From Gelidibacter sp035515035 (GTDB lineage Bacteria > Bacteroidota > Bacteroidia > Flavobacteriales > Flavobacteriaceae), in assembly GCF_035515035.1 (NCBI RefSeq), contig NZ_DATJCA010000106.1:103018-167017 (forward strand): a DNA stretch of 64,000 nt, in the 5' to 3' direction. Under the pieces are notes generated by a model. It was not told the origin of the DNA, made no database searches, and worked only from the letters and a program-made list of their open reading frames with translations. The position numbers were made by a program, and so were the translations under genes. Positions 26,104 to 35,519 of the stretch are shown in pieces; the stretch's first letter is position 1, and each line of letters begins with the position of its first letter.

Positions 26104-27168
26104 ATGCAACTGTACAATAACTTAAGCGCTAAAGAAAGAGCTGAACTCATTGCTCAAGCGGGAAAAGACCGCTTGACTATCTCTTTCTACGCCTACGCCA
26201 AAATTGGCAATCCAGAAACTTTTAGAAATCATTTGTTTTTAACTTGGAACGACCTTGATGTTTTGGGTCGAATCTATGTGGCACATGAAGGCATCAACGC
26301 CCAATTGTCAATTCCAGCAGATAATTTTGGAGCTTTTAAAGCCCATTTAGATAGTATTTCGTTCTTAGAAAACGTGCGACTCAATATTGCCATTGAACAT
26401 GATAATTTTGCGTTTTTAAAATTAAAAGTCAAAGTGCGTGATAAGATTGTGGCCGACGGATTAAATGATGCCACTTTTGATGTGACCGACATTGGGGTTC
26501 ATGTTAATGCGGAACAATTCAATGAGCTTATTGAAGACGAAAATACAATTTTGGTGGACATGAGAAACCATTATGAAAGTGAAATTGGTCATTTTAAGAA
26601 TGCGCTTACTCCAGATGTGGATACATTTAGGGAGTCTTTGGATATTATTGAAGAGGATTTGAAAGACCATAAAGAAGATAAGAACTTGGTAATGTACTGT
26701 ACTGGCGGTATCCGTTGTGAAAAAGCGAGTGCTTATTACAAACATAAAGGCTTTAAGAATGTGTATCAGTTAGATGGTGGCATCATCAACTATGTGAGAC
26801 AAGTCAATGAAAAAGGCCTAGAAAATAAATTTATTGGTAAGAATTTCGTGTTTGATCAGCGCCGTTCAGAACGCATTTCTGATGATGTGATCGCACATTG
26901 TCACCAATGTGGAAGCCCTGCCGATTTGCATACCAATTGTGCCAATGACGCCTGTCATTTACTTTTTATACAATGTGACGCTTGCAAAGAAAAAATGGAT
27001 AACTGTTGCTCAACAACCTGTATGGAAGTCCATCATTTACCTTATGAGGAGCAAAAAAAACTACGTAAGGGGCAAGGGAATAGTAATGATATCTTTAAAA
27101 AAGGACGAGCAGACCATTTACCATACAAACAGGACTTAAGGAATATTTTTGAGATTCTAAAAAAGTAA
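26104..27168 (+). CDS. trhO: tRNA uridine(34) hydroxylase, rhodanese family
   Basis: Oxygen-dependent hydroxylation of wobble uridine 34 in some tRNAs (TrhO/YceA). 354 residues. An N-terminal acylphosphatase-like domain (to about 95) precedes a rhodanese domain, whose active-site loop MYCTGGIRCEKAS has Cys near residue 199. A C-terminal Cys-rich zinc-type segment follows (CHQCGSPADLHTNC, CDACKEKMDNCCS, near 265-305), as in the TrhO family. Monocistronic by spacing. Confidence 0.93.
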   Translation: MQLYNNLSAKERAELIAQAGKDRLTISFYAYAKIGNPETFRNHLFLTWNDLDVLGRIYVAHEGINAQLSIPADNFGAFKAHLDSISFLENVRLNIAIEHDNFAFLKLKVKVRDKIVADGLNDATFDVTDIGVHVNAEQFNELIEDENTILVDMRNHYESEIGHFKNALTPDVDTFRESLDIIEEDLKDHKEDKNLVMYCTGGIRCEKASAYYKHKGFKNVYQLDGGIINYVRQVNEKGLENKFIGKNFVFDQRRSERISDDVIAHCHQCGSPADLHTNCANDACHLLFIQCDACKEKMDNCCSTTCMEVHHLPYEEQKKLRKGQGNSNDIFKKGRADHLPYKQDLRNIFEILKK

Positions 27169-27248
27169 GCCTTTACAGTATGTGTTTCCGTTGGGGTTCA
27201 GTCGAGAAGTAATAGACATTCTTAATTGAACCCTATAGGATAAGCCTA

Positions 27249-28670
27249 TTATTCTTTAATTAATTTGATGGTCTTTTGCTCCTTGTTGACCCCTTCCAAT
27301 CTTAAAAAGTACAAACCCTTTGATAAAGATTTAAGATTGATTTCTTTAATGGTTTCTGCGCCATTCGTTTTGATCATCATTGTTTTTCCCAGAATATCAA
27401 CCACGGATGCTTTTTTGACGAAGCTGTTGGATTGAATGTAAACGACGTCATTAAAAGGATTGGGATGGATGGAGATAGCATCAAACTCAGTGTCTTTCAC
27501 ACTCAAGGTGCCCACTGTAAATTTATGATCCACCACTTGGCCTTGATAGGTAGCTCGCCAAGTCCATTCGCCAGACAGGGATGGCATATCTATAATCCAA
27601 TACCAATAAGAGCTCCGGTAACTGCTGGTCAAGTCAAAATCCCAATTAGTGTATAGAGTTCCATTTGGCCTTAAAACTTTGAGGTTAATTTTTGAACCTG
27701 CAAGCTGATCTCTTAAATAAACAGCGAGATGAACCCTCTCACCAGGTTCAAATACATTCTTTTCAAACGTATTTTCCTGACCTGGACAATCAGGAAACAC
27801 AGGCGGTGCTGAATGGGTCAAAACAGCGTTGATATTTGGATTGACATAAGGCTTTTGTTCCTCCCACCAAGAATCATTATTCATGCTATTGCACTCTCCA
27901 GCATAAGGATCTATTAGGACATCTTGCCCTACGCCGTTCCATTTAATTTCTGAATAAACTTCAAAATGCAAGTGCGGTCCGGTTGAATTTCCAGAACTTC
28001 CCACAATCCCGAGATATTCACCGCGTTCTACGGTATCTCCAACATTCTTTGATGTTGGAGACCCTTTTTTCATATGGCCATAAAGCGCCACACTCCCATC
28101 GGCATGTTGTATATAAACGGCATTCCAAAGATTGCTGTTAGACACACAACTTCTATCAGATTGGTTTCGGCCTATATCGATAATCTGACCTGGAGCAGCC
28201 GCTACAATCTCTGCCTCATCATTATCCATCATTTTCCAACTAAATGGCCAAGTATAGATATCCACGCCCATATGATTATAACCAGCCTTGGTGTCATAAG
28301 TTCGCGTTCCGCAGTTATAATCAAGAACCTTGTTGGGGTACTCAGGATTTTGATCGACATAATTGGAAATGGCCCAAACTTCATTGTATGGGGCGCCATC
28401 TTTCATTTTTACTGGCCAACTAAGCAAAATTGTAGGAGCGCGTTTTTGGGTCTCGTTGTGAATCAATCTGTTTTGAGATCTTAATAGGGAGATATTTGAT
28501 CTAATGTCATTGAGCACTTCTTTCCGTTGTTCATCTGTCAAACATTGGGTATTATTTTCATTAAACTTATACTCACCTCCTGTAACAGTAGACGAAATAT
28601 CCTGAGAAAACGCACCAATTGAACATAAGAAAAAACAAGATAAAATAAGTAACGTAGAATTGCTTTTCAT
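27249..28670 (-). CDS. Secreted M23 peptidase with type IX sorting tail
   Basis: 473 residues. Signal peptide to about residue 23 (MKSNSTLLILSCFFLCSIGA). The LytM/M23 peptidase domain (about 130-265) has the zinc ligands in NHMGVDIYTW and HLHFEVYSE and the central HADGSVALYGHM. A beta-sandwich follows (about 290-385), then a C-terminal sorting domain (from IHPNPFNDVVYIQ to the end) that marks cargo of the type IX system. Likely a cell-wall or protein endopeptidase at the surface. Start at ATG 28668-28670. Confidence 0.92.
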   Translation of the reverse strand: MKSNSTLLILSCFFLCSIGAFSQDISSTVTGGEYKFNENNTQCLTDEQRKEVLNDIRSNISLLRSQNRLIHNETQKRAPTILLSWPVKMKDGAPYNEVWAISNYVDQNPEYPNKVLDYNCGTRTYDTKAGYNHMGVDIYTWPFSWKMMDNDEAEIVAAAPGQIIDIGRNQSDRSCVSNSNLWNAVYIQHADGSVALYGHMKKGSPTSKNVGDTVERGEYLGIVGSSGNSTGPHLHFEVYSEIKWNGVGQDVLIDPYAGECNSMNNDSWWEEQKPYVNPNINAVLTHSAPPVFPDCPGQENTFEKNVFEPGERVHLAVYLRDQLAGSKINLKVLRPNGTLYTNWDFDLTSSYRSSYWYWIIDMPSLSGEWTWRATYQGQVVDHKFTVGTLSVKDTEFDAISIHPNPFNDVVYIQSNSFVKKASVVDILGKTMMIKTNGAETIKEINLKSLSKGLYFLRLEGVNKEQKTIKLIKE

Positions 28671-28991
28671 AAGGTAAGGGATTAATGGTTAATAAGACGA
28701 CCTACAGGAAATATTAAAATGTGAGCATAAAAATTGTCTAAAATTTATTTAAGGGGTTTATAAATGTATAAAATAAACTGTAATCTATTGCTATAAAGCT
28801 TATTATAATTTTTTATTCATTTTGGATCAGTAACATGATTTTTCAATTATATAACTGAAATAAATAATCTTATCTTTACGTTTTAAAATAAGATGGCTTT
28901 GTACGCTCACGACATTAAGAATTTAATGTGTTCAAAGACCTAATTTATTAATCCTCATTCGTTATTAAACGAATTATATATATAACATAAC
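28671..28991. other. Divergent intergenic region, M23 peptidase / ricT
   Basis: Very A+T-rich. The only element I can point to is TATCTTTA at 28871-28878 on plus, a possible -7 box for ricT with a long 110-base leader. No gene or repeat recognised. Confidence 0.4.
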
Positions 28992-30263
28992 ATGAGTTGT
29001 AACAGTTGCTCAACCGGAAAGGGTGGACAACCAAAAGGATGCAAGAACAATGGTACCTGTGGCACAGATAGCTGCAATAAATTAACTGTTTTTGATTGGT
29101 TGGCCAACATGTCTCTTCCGCAAGGGGAAGAGCCTTTTATAGGAGTCGAAGTACGTTTTAAAAATGGACGTAAAGAATATTATAAAAACACAGAAAATTT
29201 AACGCTAAGCATTGGCGATATTGTAGCTACACAGGCACAATCAGGTCATGATATTGGCATGGTCACCCTTACGGGGGAACTGGTGAGAATTCAAATGAAA
29301 CGTAAACACGTTAAACTTGATGACGAAGAGAACGTTTTAAAGATCTACCGGAAAGCATCCCAACGCGATATTGACGTCTGGTCTGAGGCACGTGATAAGG
29401 AAGAGCCCATGAAGGTCAAAGCGCGGCAATTTGCCATTGACCTAAAGTTGCAAATGAAGATCTCTGACATTGAATACCAAGGAGATGCCAGTAAAGCTAC
29501 TTTTTATTACACGGCAGAAGAACGCGTTGATTTTAGGGAATTGATTAAATTGTTTGCCAAAGAATTCCGTACCCGAATAGAAATGAAACAAGTAGGGTTC
29601 CGACAAGAAGCTGCACGCCTTGGTGGTATTGGGTCTTGTGGTCGTGAGTTGTGCTGTTCTACGTGGTTGACGGACTTTAGGTCTGTGAGCACATCGGCGG
29701 CACGCTATCAGCAATTATCTCTTAATCCATTAAAATTGGCGGGTCAATGTGGTAAATTGAAATGTTGCCTTAACTATGAGCTGGACGCCTATTTGGATGC
29801 ACTAAAAGACTTCCCGAAAACGGATACTAAACTCTACACTGAAAAAGGGACTGCAGTTTGCCAAAAAACGGATATTTTTAGAGGATTCATGTGGTATGCC
29901 TATGAAGGCGAATGGATGAATTGGCACAAATTAACAACAGATCAGGCCAATGAAATTATCGCATTAAACAAGAAAAAAGAAAAAGTAACAAGCCTTGAAG
30001 ATTATGCATCAGAATTGATTGAAGATGTGAAATCTGATTTTGAAAATGTGGTGGGCCAAGATAGTTTAACACGGTTTGATACGCCAAAACGTAAGAGTAA
30101 ACGCCGAAACACCAAAAGCAAAACGAGAAGGCCAGAGACACAAAAACAAGATGCTGAAGATAAGAAGCCTCAGCAAAAATCACAAAAACTGCCGCAAAAA
30201 ACAGGTCAAAAGAAAAGAAGAAAACCAAACCCGAATAAACCCAATTCCAACGATGCCAAATAA
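28992..30263 (+). CDS. ricT: RicT/PSP1-domain protein
   Basis: 423 residues. The N-terminal 30 residues are Cys-rich (SCNSCSTGKGG, CKNNGTCGTDSC). The PSP1 domain spans about 50-290 and has FYYTAEERVDFRELIK, CGRELCCSTWL and GQCGKLKCCLNYE. The Cys clusters fit the iron-sulfur-binding RicT subunit that, in Bacillus, works with RicA and RicF on RNase Y and phosphorelay control. In flavobacteria RicA is not nearby, so the partners are unknown. The tail from about 360 is Lys/Arg/Gln-rich. It overlaps the gldH start by 11 bases. Confidence 0.9.
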   Translation: MSCNSCSTGKGGQPKGCKNNGTCGTDSCNKLTVFDWLANMSLPQGEEPFIGVEVRFKNGRKEYYKNTENLTLSIGDIVATQAQSGHDIGMVTLTGELVRIQMKRKHVKLDDEENVLKIYRKASQRDIDVWSEARDKEEPMKVKARQFAIDLKLQMKISDIEYQGDASKATFYYTAEERVDFRELIKLFAKEFRTRIEMKQVGFRQEAARLGGIGSCGRELCCSTWLTDFRSVSTSAARYQQLSLNPLKLAGQCGKLKCCLNYELDAYLDALKDFPKTDTKLYTEKGTAVCQKTDIFRGFMWYAYEGEWMNWHKLTTDQANEIIALNKKKEKVTSLEDYASELIEDVKSDFENVVGQDSLTRFDTPKRKSKRRNTKSKTRRPETQKQDAEDKKPQQKSQKLPQKTGQKKRRKPNPNKPNSNDAK

Positions 30264-30741
30264 ATTTTCTTGGATACTTTTAACAACGGTACTTTTGGTG
30301 TTCAGTTGTGATTCCAATCAAATTTTTGACGAATATAAATCAGTGCCCAACCAATGGAACAAGGATAGCTTGATTTCATTTACGGTGACGCCTCCAGATT
30401 CTACAAATATTTATAATCTCTTTATCAACATTAGAACTACTAATGATTATAAATTCAGTAATTTATTTTTGATCTCTGAAATCAATTTTCCACACGGCAA
30501 AACCATTAAGGACACTTTAGAATACCAGATGGCAGAGCCTGATGGAACGCTTATGGGAGAAGGTTTTACAGATGTTAAGGAGAATAAATTATGGTATAGG
30601 GAAGGCGTTAAATTTGATGAGGTTGGAGCGTATAAAATCACCATTCAGCACGCCATGCGTAATAATGGGGAGGTTAATGGCGTTGATAACTTAGAAGGTA
30701 TTACAGATGTGGGATTCCGGATTGAACCCGCAACGAATTAA
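30253..30741 (+). CDS. gldH: Gliding motility lipoprotein GldH
   Basis: 162 residues from ATG 30253. An open frame 59 codons longer exists, but its extra part translates the Lys-rich end of ricT in another frame, so I reject it. Lipoprotein signal MPNKFSWILLTTVLLVFSC (Cys19). The mature domain (IRTTNDYKFSNLFLISEIN, GDTLMGEGFTDVKENKLWY-like segments) matches GldH, which is required for gliding and type IX secretion in Flavobacterium. Overlaps ricT by 11 bases and precedes PBP1A by 8. Confidence 0.9.
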   Translation: MPNKFSWILLTTVLLVFSCDSNQIFDEYKSVPNQWNKDSLISFTVTPPDSTNIYNLFINIRTTNDYKFSNLFLISEINFPHGKTIKDTLEYQMAEPDGTLMGEGFTDVKENKLWYREGVKFDEVGAYKITIQHAMRNNGEVNGVDNLEGITDVGFRIEPATN

Positions 30742-30749
30742 TTTAGATT

Positions 30750-33065
30750 ATGGCGAAAAAGAAAGCAGAAACCCAAAATTTTTCCAAATACATCAAATGG
30801 TTTTGGATGACCATTATAGGAGGCGTCTTACTCATTGTTTTAATATTTTTCTTGGCTTCGTGGGGTGTTTTTGGTGAAATGCCTGATTATACCCGTTTAG
30901 AAAACCCTTCCACTAATTTGGCCACAGAGATTATTTCTTCAGATGGGGAGTTACTGGCTAAAATTTATAATAATGACAACCGTACCCCGGTAGATTATTC
31001 AGAATTGCCCAAGCATTTGGTTGATGCATTGATTGCAACGGAAGATGTGCGCTTTCATGATCATTCTGGGATTGATGCAAGAGGGACCTTGAGAGCATTC
31101 TTTTTCTTAGGAAAAAGAGGGGGTGCAAGTACGATCTCACAACAGGTGGCAAGACAATTATTTGTTGGTGTTAGATCTAAAAACAAACTCGAAACGGTGA
31201 CTCAAAAAATAAAGGAATGGGTCATTGCTATCCGTTTGGAGCGTCAATACACCAAGGAAGAAATTATTGCGATGTATTTCAATATCTATGGCTTTGGTAA
31301 CAATGCTGATGGTATTAGAAGTGCTGCTAGAATTTACTTTGGAAAAGAAACGAAAAATTTAGACGTCAAGGAATCTGCGATGTTGGTGGGCATGTTCAAG
31401 AATTCAGCACTTTATAATCCAAGACCAATGCGTAATCCAGAAGGCACTAGAAATAGGAGGAACGTGGTTTTGAGCCAACTCGAAAAATACGACTATATCA
31501 CCGAGCATGTGAGTGATTCTCTCAAGAAATTGGATTTGGGTTTACGGTACACTCCGGAATCCCATCGTGAAGGATTGGCTACTTATTTTAGGGCTTACCT
31601 AACGGAGTTTATGAAAGATTGGATCAAAAATAATCCAAAGCCGGATGGCACAGGACTTTATAGCCTGTATGATGACGGTTTAAAAATCTATACCACTATT
31701 GATTCCCGTATGCAGCAATATGCTGAAGATGCGGTACATGAGCATATGGCCAGGCTACAAGCGGAATTTTTTCATCAAAACACCCCTGAACGAAACAAAA
31801 CAGCACCATTTTTAGATTTAAAGCCAGAGGAAATCACAAGTTTGCTCAATAGAAGCATGCGTCAATCTGAACGTTGGAGAAAAATGAAAGCTAACGGACG
31901 AAGTGAAAAAGAAATTATAGCGTCTTTCGATAAGCCCACTCCAATGACCGTTTTTTCATGGAAAGGAGAAATCGACACCATTATGAAACCTGCAGATTCC
32001 ATGCGTTATTACAAATCGTTCCTACATGCGGGCATGATGTCCATGGAGCCTCAAACAGGCCATGTAAAAGCTTGGGTTGGTGGCATAAATTATCGCCATT
32101 TTCAATATGATCATGTAAAACAAGGAAAACGTCAGGTAGGTTCTACTTTCAAACCGTTTGTTTATGCTACGGCCATAGACCAGTTGCACTTGTCACCTTG
32201 TGATACGTTTCCAAATACAAAAATAACCATTGAAGCAGGTAAATTTGGAAATCCTTTACCTTGGAGCCCCGACAATTCTGACAGAAAATATGGTGGTTTT
32301 AGAACCTTAAAGAGTGCCTTGGCAAACTCAATCAATACCATTACAGCACGTTTGATGGATAAAGTGGGTCCACAGCCCGTTATTGATATGGCAAGAAACT
32401 TAGGGATTGAATCAGAAATTCCTCCAGTTCCCGCCATTGCGTTGGGAACCCCAGATTTGAGCGTTTATGAGATGGTAGCCGCCTACGCCACCTTTGCCAA
32501 TAAAGGTGTCTATACCAAGCCAGTAATGGTGATGCGTATTGAAGATAAAAATGGTACTATTCTCTACCAATTTACACCAGAAACAAAAGATGTGCTCAGT
32601 GAAGAAGTAGCGTATGTGACAACCAATTTATTACAAGGGGTAACTGAAGGTGGTTCGGGATCTCGATTAAGAGGCACTTGGGCGGTTGACAATAAACTTT
32701 ATAAAGAAATCATAACAGGTTATCCATATGCGTTTACAAACCCTATTGCTGGTAAAACCGGAACCACCCAAAATCAGAGTGATGGATGGTTTATGGGGAT
32801 GGTGCCTAATTTGGTTACTGGTGTTTGGGTTGGAGGTGAGGAACGTGCCACACATTTCAAAAGCATTGCCTACGGACAAGGTGCCTCTATGGCCTTACCC
32901 ATTTGGGGACTTTACATGAAAAAATGTTACGCCGATAAAGATCTTGAAGTTTCCATAGGCGAATTTGAACGTCCAGCAAATCTTTCTATAAATGTAGACT
33001 GCAGTAAGAAAGGAAACGAAGCATCATCCGATAGTGATGGTATTGATGACCGCTTGGATTTTTAA
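30750..33065 (+). CDS. mrcA: Penicillin-binding protein 1A (bifunctional glycosyltransferase/transpeptidase)
   Basis: Polymerises and crosslinks peptidoglycan outside the inner membrane. 771 residues. One N-terminal membrane helix (about 18-42). Glycosyltransferase 51 domain with catalytic Glu in ALIATEDVRFHDHSG (near 95) and STISQQVARQLF. Transpeptidase domain with SxxK motif GSTFKPF (near 465), SIN (near 530) and KTGTTQN (near 669). Complete and full length. Starts 8 bases after gldH, probably cotranscribed with ricT-gldH. Confidence 0.96.
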   Translation: MAKKKAETQNFSKYIKWFWMTIIGGVLLIVLIFFLASWGVFGEMPDYTRLENPSTNLATEIISSDGELLAKIYNNDNRTPVDYSELPKHLVDALIATEDVRFHDHSGIDARGTLRAFFFLGKRGGASTISQQVARQLFVGVRSKNKLETVTQKIKEWVIAIRLERQYTKEEIIAMYFNIYGFGNNADGIRSAARIYFGKETKNLDVKESAMLVGMFKNSALYNPRPMRNPEGTRNRRNVVLSQLEKYDYITEHVSDSLKKLDLGLRYTPESHREGLATYFRAYLTEFMKDWIKNNPKPDGTGLYSLYDDGLKIYTTIDSRMQQYAEDAVHEHMARLQAEFFHQNTPERNKTAPFLDLKPEEITSLLNRSMRQSERWRKMKANGRSEKEIIASFDKPTPMTVFSWKGEIDTIMKPADSMRYYKSFLHAGMMSMEPQTGHVKAWVGGINYRHFQYDHVKQGKRQVGSTFKPFVYATAIDQLHLSPCDTFPNTKITIEAGKFGNPLPWSPDNSDRKYGGFRTLKSALANSINTITARLMDKVGPQPVIDMARNLGIESEIPPVPAIALGTPDLSVYEMVAAYATFANKGVYTKPVMVMRIEDKNGTILYQFTPETKDVLSEEVAYVTTNLLQGVTEGGSGSRLRGTWAVDNKLYKEIITGYPYAFTNPIAGKTGTTQNQSDGWFMGMVPNLVTGVWVGGEERATHFKSIAYGQGASMALPIWGLYMKKCYADKDLEVSIGEFERPANLSINVDCSKKGNEASSDSDGIDDRLDF

Positions 33066-33286
33066 AACTTTTTTGAGATAGAGTTTATTACATCATTATA
33101 GTAAAGGGTTTTTCCAAGATTTCCATGGTTTTTTTGATATTCTAACTTCTTTTGATGTTTGAATATCAAAAATCTCGTGATTTTACTTAGCAACCTTTTG
33201 TCCACTTTCCGTTTTCTGATATAAATCGATGGAAAATAGTTCTCATTTAAAATAGTCACAATATCTGCAAGCTCAAATCATTTTAG
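33062..33286 (-). other. Possible gene remnant between PBP1A and scoA
   Basis: A minus-strand frame of about 75 codons, overlapping the PBP1A stop, reads ELADIVTILNENYFPS then IRKRKVDKRLLSKITRFLIF and ends NDVINSISKKF. It has only a GTG start and an in-frame TGA just upstream. Amino-acid make-up is like real coding sequence, but I recognise no family. Could be a remnant or chance. Confidence 0.25.
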
Positions 33287-33332
33287 ATTGGCTATTTAAT
33301 TTCGTAATTTTAAAACTCCTAAAAAAATACTC

Positions 33333-34034
33333 ATGATTAATAAAAAAGTAGCTAACGTTACGGAAGCCATGCAAGGAGTCAAAGATGGCATGACTCTTAT
33401 GGTAGGTGGTTTCGGTCTTTGTGGAATTCCTGAAAATGCCATTAACAATTTGGTTAAAATGGATGTTAAAGAACTCACTTGTATTTCCAATAATGCCGGA
33501 GTGGATGATTTTGGGTTGGGCTTGTTATTGCACAAGCGCCAGATCAAAAAGATGATTTCATCCTATGTAGGCGAAAACGATGAATTTGAACGGCAGATGC
33601 TTAGTGGTGAATTGGATGTGGAGCTAGTTCCCCAAGGCACACTTGTAGAGCGCTGTAGAGCGGCGCAATCTGGCTTTCCTGCCTTCTTTACGCCAGCAGG
33701 TTATGGTACGGAAGTGGCAGAGGGTAAAGAAATCCGCGAATTTAACGGAAAGATGTATGTCTTGGAAAAGGCTTTTGAAGCAGATTTTGCTTTCGTTAAA
33801 GCTTGGAAGGGTGATGCAGCGGGAAACTTGATCTTTAAAGGGACGGCAAGAAACTTTAATCCCGCTATGTGTGGTTCAGCCAAAATTACCGTTGCTGAGG
33901 TTGAAGAACTAGTTCCTGTTGGAAATTTGGATCCCAACCAAATCCATATTCCAGGAATATTTATCCAGCGGATTTTTCAAGGTGAAAATTATGAAAAGCG
34001 CATTGAACAATTAACAGTGAGACAACGAAACTAA
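33333..34034 (+). CDS. scoA: 3-oxoacid CoA-transferase, subunit A
   Basis: Moves CoA from succinyl-CoA to a 3-oxoacid such as acetoacetate. 233 residues. The CoA-transferase family I signature GGFGLCGIPENAI (about 24-36) and the glycine-rich GGFG stretch are present. The catalytic Glu is on the partner subunit encoded next. Gap of 101 bases to scoB holds a palindromic element. Confidence 0.93.
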   Translation: MINKKVANVTEAMQGVKDGMTLMVGGFGLCGIPENAINNLVKMDVKELTCISNNAGVDDFGLGLLLHKRQIKKMISSYVGENDEFERQMLSGELDVELVPQGTLVERCRAAQSGFPAFFTPAGYGTEVAEGKEIREFNGKMYVLEKAFEADFAFVKAWKGDAAGNLIFKGTARNFNPAMCGSAKITVAEVEELVPVGNLDPNQIHIPGIFIQRIFQGENYEKRIEQLTVRQRN

Positions 34035-34100
34035 TAGGTATTTGGTAACATTAGTTACCACAATCTGAAGGGTGAGGGAAAACTGATATAAATTCATGAG

Positions 34101-34120
34101 ATTCCCACCTTCGCGAGAAT
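34101..34120 (+). repeat. Start-codon-proximal palindromic element, copy 3 (scoB)
   Basis: ATTCCCACCTTCGCGAGAAT, with imperfect stem ATTCCCAC / GCGAGAAT. It lies 15 bases before the scoB ATG inside what would otherwise be a tight scoA-scoB operon. Confidence 0.7.
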
Positions 34121-34135
34121 TATAAACTTAAAAAA

Positions 34136-34789
34136 ATGTTAGACAAAATAGGAATTGCGAAACGCATTGCACAAGAAGTCCAGGATGGCTATTACGTCAA
34201 CTTAGGTATAGGCATTCCAACTTTGGTTGCCAATTATGTCAGAGATGATATAGAAGTTGAATTTCAAAGTGAAAATGGCGTTTTAGGCATGGGACCCTTC
34301 CCTTATGAAGGGGAAGAGGATGCCGATTTGATAAACGCTGGGAAACAGACTATAACAACATTGCCGGGAGCCAGCTTTTTTGACTCGTCCTTAAGCTTCT
34401 CCATGATCAGGGGTCAACATGTGGATTTGACCATCTTAGGTGCTATGGAGGTCTCTGAAGAAGGAGATATTGCCAATTGGAAAATCCCGGGTAAAATGGT
34501 GAAAGGCATGGGCGGAGCGATGGATTTAGTTGCAAGTGCTCAAAATATCATTGTGGCCATGATGCATACCAATAAGGAAGGGGAATCCAAATTATTAAAA
34601 AAATGCAGCTTGCCACTTACTGGAGTAGCCTGTGTTAAAAAGATCGTCACCAATTTGGCGGTTTTAGAAGTTACTGAAGACGGATTTAAATTGTTGGAGC
34701 GCGCTCCAGGAATATCAGTAGAGGATATTATAAAGGCTACTGAGGGGAAATTAATTGTTGAAGGCGATATCCCTGAGATGGTGATATAG
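34136..34789 (+). CDS. scoB: 3-oxoacid CoA-transferase, subunit B
   Basis: 217 residues. The catalytic Glu lies in SENGVLGMGPFP (near 47-58), which forms a covalent CoA thioester during transfer. GSGMGGAMDLV-like glycine motif KGMGGAMDLVAS is also present. Works with ScoA in ketone-body or acetoacetate use. Ends at a long hairpin terminator. Confidence 0.93.
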   Translation: MLDKIGIAKRIAQEVQDGYYVNLGIGIPTLVANYVRDDIEVEFQSENGVLGMGPFPYEGEEDADLINAGKQTITTLPGASFFDSSLSFSMIRGQHVDLTILGAMEVSEEGDIANWKIPGKMVKGMGGAMDLVASAQNIIVAMMHTNKEGESKLLKKCSLPLTGVACVKKIVTNLAVLEVTEDGFKLLERAPGISVEDIIKATEGKLIVEGDIPEMVI

Positions 34790-34807
34790 AAATTTACAAT
34801 TAAATGT

Positions 34808-34868
34808 TTTGGCCACTATAACACGGATACATTCCTAAATGATATTCGTGTCTTAGTGGCTATTTTTT
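34808..34868 (+). terminator. Long hairpin terminator after scoB
   Basis: Arms GCCACTATAACACGGAT and ATTCGTGTCTTAGTGGC pair with a small internal mismatch around a 19-base loop, followed by TATTTTTTG. Starts 19 bases past the scoB stop. Confidence 0.8.
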
Positions 34869-35050
34869 GTTCTCTATTTAAACAACGATAATAATCCTAG
34901 GGCTATAAATTATCTATATGTAGGATTAATCCTCACAATAGGTGTTAAATGTTAAATAATAGCGCATTTCATCGAATAATAACGTGTTTAAACTGATTTA
35001 TTAAAAAAAAGTTACATATTTACAAAACCTAATTAACACAAACTATTTAA

Positions 35051-35152
35051 CCAGATTTACCATAACCTAACTTATGATTAGCCCCAAATCTACCATAAAT
35101 TTTGACTTATGAATACCGCTTCAAATCTACCAAAACCTACATTGTCTGAAAG
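35051..35152 (+). repeat. Three tandem degenerate repeats (33-37 bases)
   Basis: Three blocks at 35051, 35084 and 35121 begin cCAGATTTACCATAACCTAA, CCAAATCTACCATAAATTTT and TCAAATCTACCAAAACCTAC. The first two also end CTTATGA. Shared core CAnATyTACCAwAA. They lie just upstream of two stacked hairpins. Confidence 0.65.
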
Positions 35153-35234
35153 TAAATTATTTGAGACCTTTCAAAAAACATTAAAATTACTTAAAGGTAT
35201 TTTAATGCTCACAAAAAAGATATTCATGCTTTAA
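35109..35234 (+). CDS. Possible 41-residue peptide ORF
   Basis: ATG 35109 to TAA 35232, MNTASNLPKPTLSESKLFE then a Lys/Leu-rich end. Start lies in the second tandem repeat, stop in the left arm/loop of the first hairpin, which then acts as a terminator-like structure. No recognised family; nothing shows that it is translated. In another frame NAHKKDIHALTQAPGTKHEF also looks coding-like, so a decayed gene is an alternative reading. Confidence 0.2.
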   Translation: MNTASNLPKPTLSESKLFETFQKTLKLLKGILMLTKKIFML

Positions 35235-35310
35235 CCCAAGCCCCAGGGACAAAGCATGAATTTTTTGTGAGAGATTTTTCATCAGAAACCTACTTCTGCT
35301 GAGAAATCTC
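35208..35310. other. Two adjacent hairpins in the scoB-exonuclease gap
   Basis: Hairpin 1 (35208-35271): outer arms CTCACAAAAAA / TTTTTTGTGAG and inner arms TTCATGCTTT / AAAGCATGAA, all perfectly paired apart from a four-base bulge (GATA), loop 18 bases. Hairpin 2 (35271-35310): GAGATTTTTCATCAG / CTGCTGAGAAATCTC, 13 of 15 paired, ten-base loop. The second starts on the last base of the first. Hairpin 1 can serve as a terminator on either strand. The rest of 34869-35519 is A+T-rich with nothing else I can name. Confidence 0.7.
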
Positions 35311-35519
35311 CTGCAAATTATCTCAGAAACGAATACTTTCATATTTCTGTGCCCTAGGCGTGAGATTTTTGTTGTATCCTCTATAGGGTATATTCTAAGT
35401 ATTTGCTGAAGACCTCTTTTTAATAGCTTTAAGTTTGAGCACATTCCCAAAATTTTATTTCATCGAAAATTAACGAATAAAACTTCACGTAGTTTATCGA
35501 AGTCGGGGGCGGAGATTAT

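Noticed and set aside
30076..30252. A 59-codon upstream extension of gldH
   Set aside because: It translates the basic tail of ricT in another frame; a lipoprotein signal starts at ATG 30253.
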